Source: JBAXRT01 sp037131065
Lineage (GTDB): Bacteria > Bacteroidota > Bacteroidia > Bacteroidales > FEN-979
NCBI GenBank assembly: GCA_037131065.1
Contig: JBAXRT010000031.1
Location: 1 to 24,940, forward strand
Direction of reading: 5' to 3'
Length of the DNA: 24,940 bases
Shown: positions 23,322-24,940 of the stretch, piece after piece
Layout: each line of letters starts with the position of its first letter
Position numbering within the stretch: the stretch's first letter is position 1
Notes under the pieces: generated by a model
Told to the model about the DNA's origin: nothing
Database searches by the model: none
The model's input: only the letters and a program-made list of their open reading frames with translations
Position numbers and translations under genes: made by a program

Positions 23322-24791
23322 ATGGATCAGGACCCTTTTATTGAAAATGTTATTCAGAAAGCGCTGAATGCTGCACATTCCCTTGGCAAACTTGATCAGG
23401 AGCAAACCGACCGCATCGTTCACATGGTTTACAGGGCAGGATTCAACAACCGCTGGAAGTTAGCGGAGATGGCCTATGAAGAGACCGGGATCGGAAATCT
23501 CCACGATAAGGTGGTCAAGAATATCATCGCCACAAGGTTCGTATACAGGGATATCCGTTCCCAGAAATCTGTCGGGATAATTTCGGAGGACAAGGATAAC
23601 CTGGTCGCTGAAATTGCCCGGCCAGTCGGGCCGATCTTCGCCATCACCCCGGTGACGAACCCAACATCAACTGCTTTGTTCAAGATCCTGATCGCCATGA
23701 AATCGCGTAACCCGATCATCATCTTTCCTCACGGAGCTGCGCGCAAATCGACTAATGAGGCCGCGAGGTTGTGCTACGAAGCAGCTCTGGAGGCCGGCGC
23801 CCCGGAAAACTGCATACAGTGGATACCAAAGGCTACGCGTGACCAGGTCATCTCATTCATGAGTCACAAGCGCACTGCCATGGTACTGGCAACCGGGTCA
23901 GTCGGACTGGTGAGGGCGGCCTACCAGTCGGGAAACCCGGCCATTGGGGTTGGTCCCGGGAATGTTCCCGTATACATTGGCAAAAGTGTCGATGTTTCCT
24001 TTGCCGTTGACCAGATCTTATTATCCAAATTGTTTGACAACGGTACCATTTGTGCAAGTGAACAGGCTGTAGTGGTCTCAAAATTCAATGCACAGCAGGT
24101 AAGGGATGAGTTCACAAGGCAAGGGGCGTGGTTCCTTAACTCGGATCAAAAAGAGAAACTGGGCAAATTCGCTATCAATACAGTCCAGCACTCGATGAAC
24201 CCGGAAGTGATCGGGAAACCTGCCGGCGTTATAGCTCAAATGGCAGGTTTTGAAGTTCCTGCGGGGACCAATCTCCTGATTGCCGAGCTCGAGAAGCACC
24301 AGGTAGGGATCCAGTGGCCACTCTCGCTGGAGATTCTTGCACCTATTCTTGCTTTTTACGAAGTGGAGAGTTTCGATGAGGGAATTGCCATGTGCAGAAG
24401 GATCAATGAACATGGAGGGCTTGGTCATACCGTCAGCATCTTCTCCAATGATGATGCTAAGATCCGCTACTTTGCCCAGGCACTCAATGCCGGCCGCATA
24501 GTGGTCAATACTCCTTCGTCGCAGGGAGCCCTTGGAGGATTGTATAACGGTCTCACACCATCGATGACTCTTGCCTGCGGATCGGGTGGAAAGAACTTCA
24601 CTACCGACAATATCTCCTTCCGGCACCTGCTCAACATTCAGCGGATCGCCTATCGCAAGATCAATTTCTGTGGGGAACACCAGCGTGGTGAGGCTTTTTG
24701 CTGTGACGTGAACCTCACCATCGACGAGGTGGATGAAAACTGCAAAAAAGCACGCGAAAATTTTCTCACCCAGGAAAATTCGCCCACCTGA
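23322..24791 (+). CDS. CoA-acylating aldehyde dehydrogenase (AdhE N-terminal-like / acetaldehyde dehydrogenase)
   Basis: A 489-residue single-domain member of the CoA-acylating aldehyde dehydrogenases. It closely follows the N-terminal half of AdhE: PVGPIFAITPVTNPTSTALF, NPIIIFPHGAARKSTNEAA, GNPAIGVGPGNVPVYIG, FDNGTICASEQAVVV (catalytic Cys244), GGLGHTVSIFSND and NTPSSQGALGGLYNGL. It interconverts an aldehyde, CoA and NAD with acyl-CoA and NADH. The iron alcohol dehydrogenase half of AdhE is missing, and the protein ends in a tail of about 50 residues with FCGEHQRGEAFCC. No encapsulation peptide or microcompartment gene is near. Acetaldehyde is the likely substrate, but succinate semialdehyde or propionaldehyde is possible. 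Confidence 0.88.
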   Translation: MDQDPFIENVIQKALNAAHSLGKLDQEQTDRIVHMVYRAGFNNRWKLAEMAYEETGIGNLHDKVVKNIIATRFVYRDIRSQKSVGIISEDKDNLVAEIARPVGPIFAITPVTNPTSTALFKILIAMKSRNPIIIFPHGAARKSTNEAARLCYEAALEAGAPENCIQWIPKATRDQVISFMSHKRTAMVLATGSVGLVRAAYQSGNPAIGVGPGNVPVYIGKSVDVSFAVDQILLSKLFDNGTICASEQAVVVSKFNAQQVRDEFTRQGAWFLNSDQKEKLGKFAINTVQHSMNPEVIGKPAGVIAQMAGFEVPAGTNLLIAELEKHQVGIQWPLSLEILAPILAFYEVESFDEGIAMCRRINEHGGLGHTVSIFSNDDAKIRYFAQALNAGRIVVNTPSSQGALGGLYNGLTPSMTLACGSGGKNFTTDNISFRHLLNIQRIAYRKINFCGEHQRGEAFCCDVNLTIDEVDENCKKARENFLTQENSPT

Positions 24792-24813
24792 CGCTGAGAA
24801 TTAACTCTTTTCT

Positions 24814-24822
24814 TATCTTTGC
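24814..24822 (+). promoter_or_regulatory. Candidate -7 promoter box for tRNA-Gly
   Basis: TATCTTTGC matches TAnnTTTGC in full. It lies 23 bases after the aldehyde dehydrogenase stop and 45 bases before the tRNA. No good -33 TTG is at the proper distance. Confidence 0.4.
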
Positions 24823-24863
24823 AACCACACCCACACTTCAACCACACCCACACCCACACCCCC
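24823..24863 (+). repeat. CCCACA-type short tandem repeat in the tRNA leader
   Basis: The 14-mer AACCACACCCACAC occurs at 24823 and again at 24840, and the second copy continues as further CCCACA units to 24863. The stretch contains almost only A and C on the + strand. On the other strand it reads as G runs separated by TGT. It fills most of the space between the candidate promoter box and the tRNA. Confidence 0.8.
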
Positions 24864-24866
24864 TTC

Positions 24867-24939
24867 GCGGAAGTAGCTCAGTTGGTAGAGCATCAGCTTC
24901 CCAAGCTGAGGGTCGCGGGTTCGAATCCCGTTTTCCGCT
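24867..24939 (+). tRNA. tRNA-Gly (anticodon CCC)
   Basis: A full cloverleaf folds. The acceptor GCGGAAG pairs with TTTCCGC (last pair G-U) and the D arm is GCTC-AGTTGGTA-GAGC. The anticodon stem TCAGC/GCTGA carries loop TTCCCAA, with anticodon CCC at 24900-24902. The T arm is GCGGG-TTCGAAT-CCCGT. The discriminator base is T, as usual for glycine. The window ends one base later with C, so whether CCA is encoded cannot be seen. Confidence 0.95.
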
Positions 24940-24940
24940 C

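Noticed and set aside
23217..23423. Longer N-terminus for the ICMT-like protein.
   Set aside because: It would run across the divergent promoter box and the start of the aldehyde dehydrogenase gene, and adds no family sequence.
24078..24680. A 200-codon open frame on the - strand.
   Set aside because: It is antisense to the strongly conserved aldehyde dehydrogenase and its translation shows no domain, so it is a chance frame.
24754..24783. Inverted repeat AATTTTC/GAAAATT extended by GCG/CGC after a two-base bulge, considered as a terminator for the aldehyde dehydrogenase.
   Set aside because: It lies inside the coding sequence, is AT-rich and has no T run after it.
24823..24863. Short direct repeats considered as a CRISPR fragment.
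   Set aside because: Units are too short and low in complexity, with no regular unique spacers and no cas genes.

Overview
The window is a stretch of chromosome from a Bacteroidota bacterium, most likely Bacteroidales-like. Support comes from the gene order map-infA-rpmJ-rpsM-rpsK-rpsD-rpoA-rplQ, the zinc-free (cysteine-poor) L36 and S4 proteins, promoter boxes of the TAnnTTTG type, signal peptides cleaved just before Gln, and relaxed lipoboxes. The genus cannot be fixed from the sequence alone. I see no phage, insertion sequence, integrase or CRISPR array. All genes look intact except map, which is cut by the left edge.

Region 1 (1-5020) is the distal end of the S10/spc/alpha ribosomal operon: the 3' end of map, then infA, rpmJ, rpsM, rpsK, rpsD, rpoA, rplQ and, 3 bases further on, enolase. 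It closes with a strong intrinsic terminator.

Region 2 (5070-8659) holds an outer-membrane barrel protein with a C-terminal SPOR domain, driven by a well-formed Bacteroidota promoter. Convergent to it is an operon of methylthioadenosine phosphorylase (mtnP) followed by a secreted TPR protein.

Region 3 (8660-12232) starts with a divergent intergenic region carrying two overlapping palindromes. It continues with a CcmF-type haem lyase and, convergent to that, a pcm plus MORN-lipoprotein operon.

Region 4 (12313-16426) is a surface-polysaccharide cluster. It contains a Gfo/Idh/MocA oxidoreductase resembling sugar-nucleotide 3-dehydrogenases, and a lipoprotein of unknown function translationally coupled (ATGA) to a polyprenyl-phosphate sugar-phosphate transferase. 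A Sir2 deacylase gene on the other strand runs 69 bases into the transferase gene, tail to tail.

Region 5 (16501-22582) carries the most striking gene: a bacterial ionotropic glutamate-receptor homologue of the GluR0 type. It is a periplasmic amino-acid-binding domain split by a two-helix pore with the potassium filter TVGYGD. Convergent to it is an operon of hybrid histidine kinase, DgkA-family lipid kinase and secreted S9 peptidase.

Region 6 (22653-24940) contains an isoprenylcysteine-methyltransferase-like membrane protein divergent from a CoA-acylating aldehyde dehydrogenase, which suggests fermentative metabolism. A CCCACA-rich repeat and a tRNA-Gly(CCC) gene end the window. No gene-free stretch exceeds 300 bases; the longest is 8660-8857.
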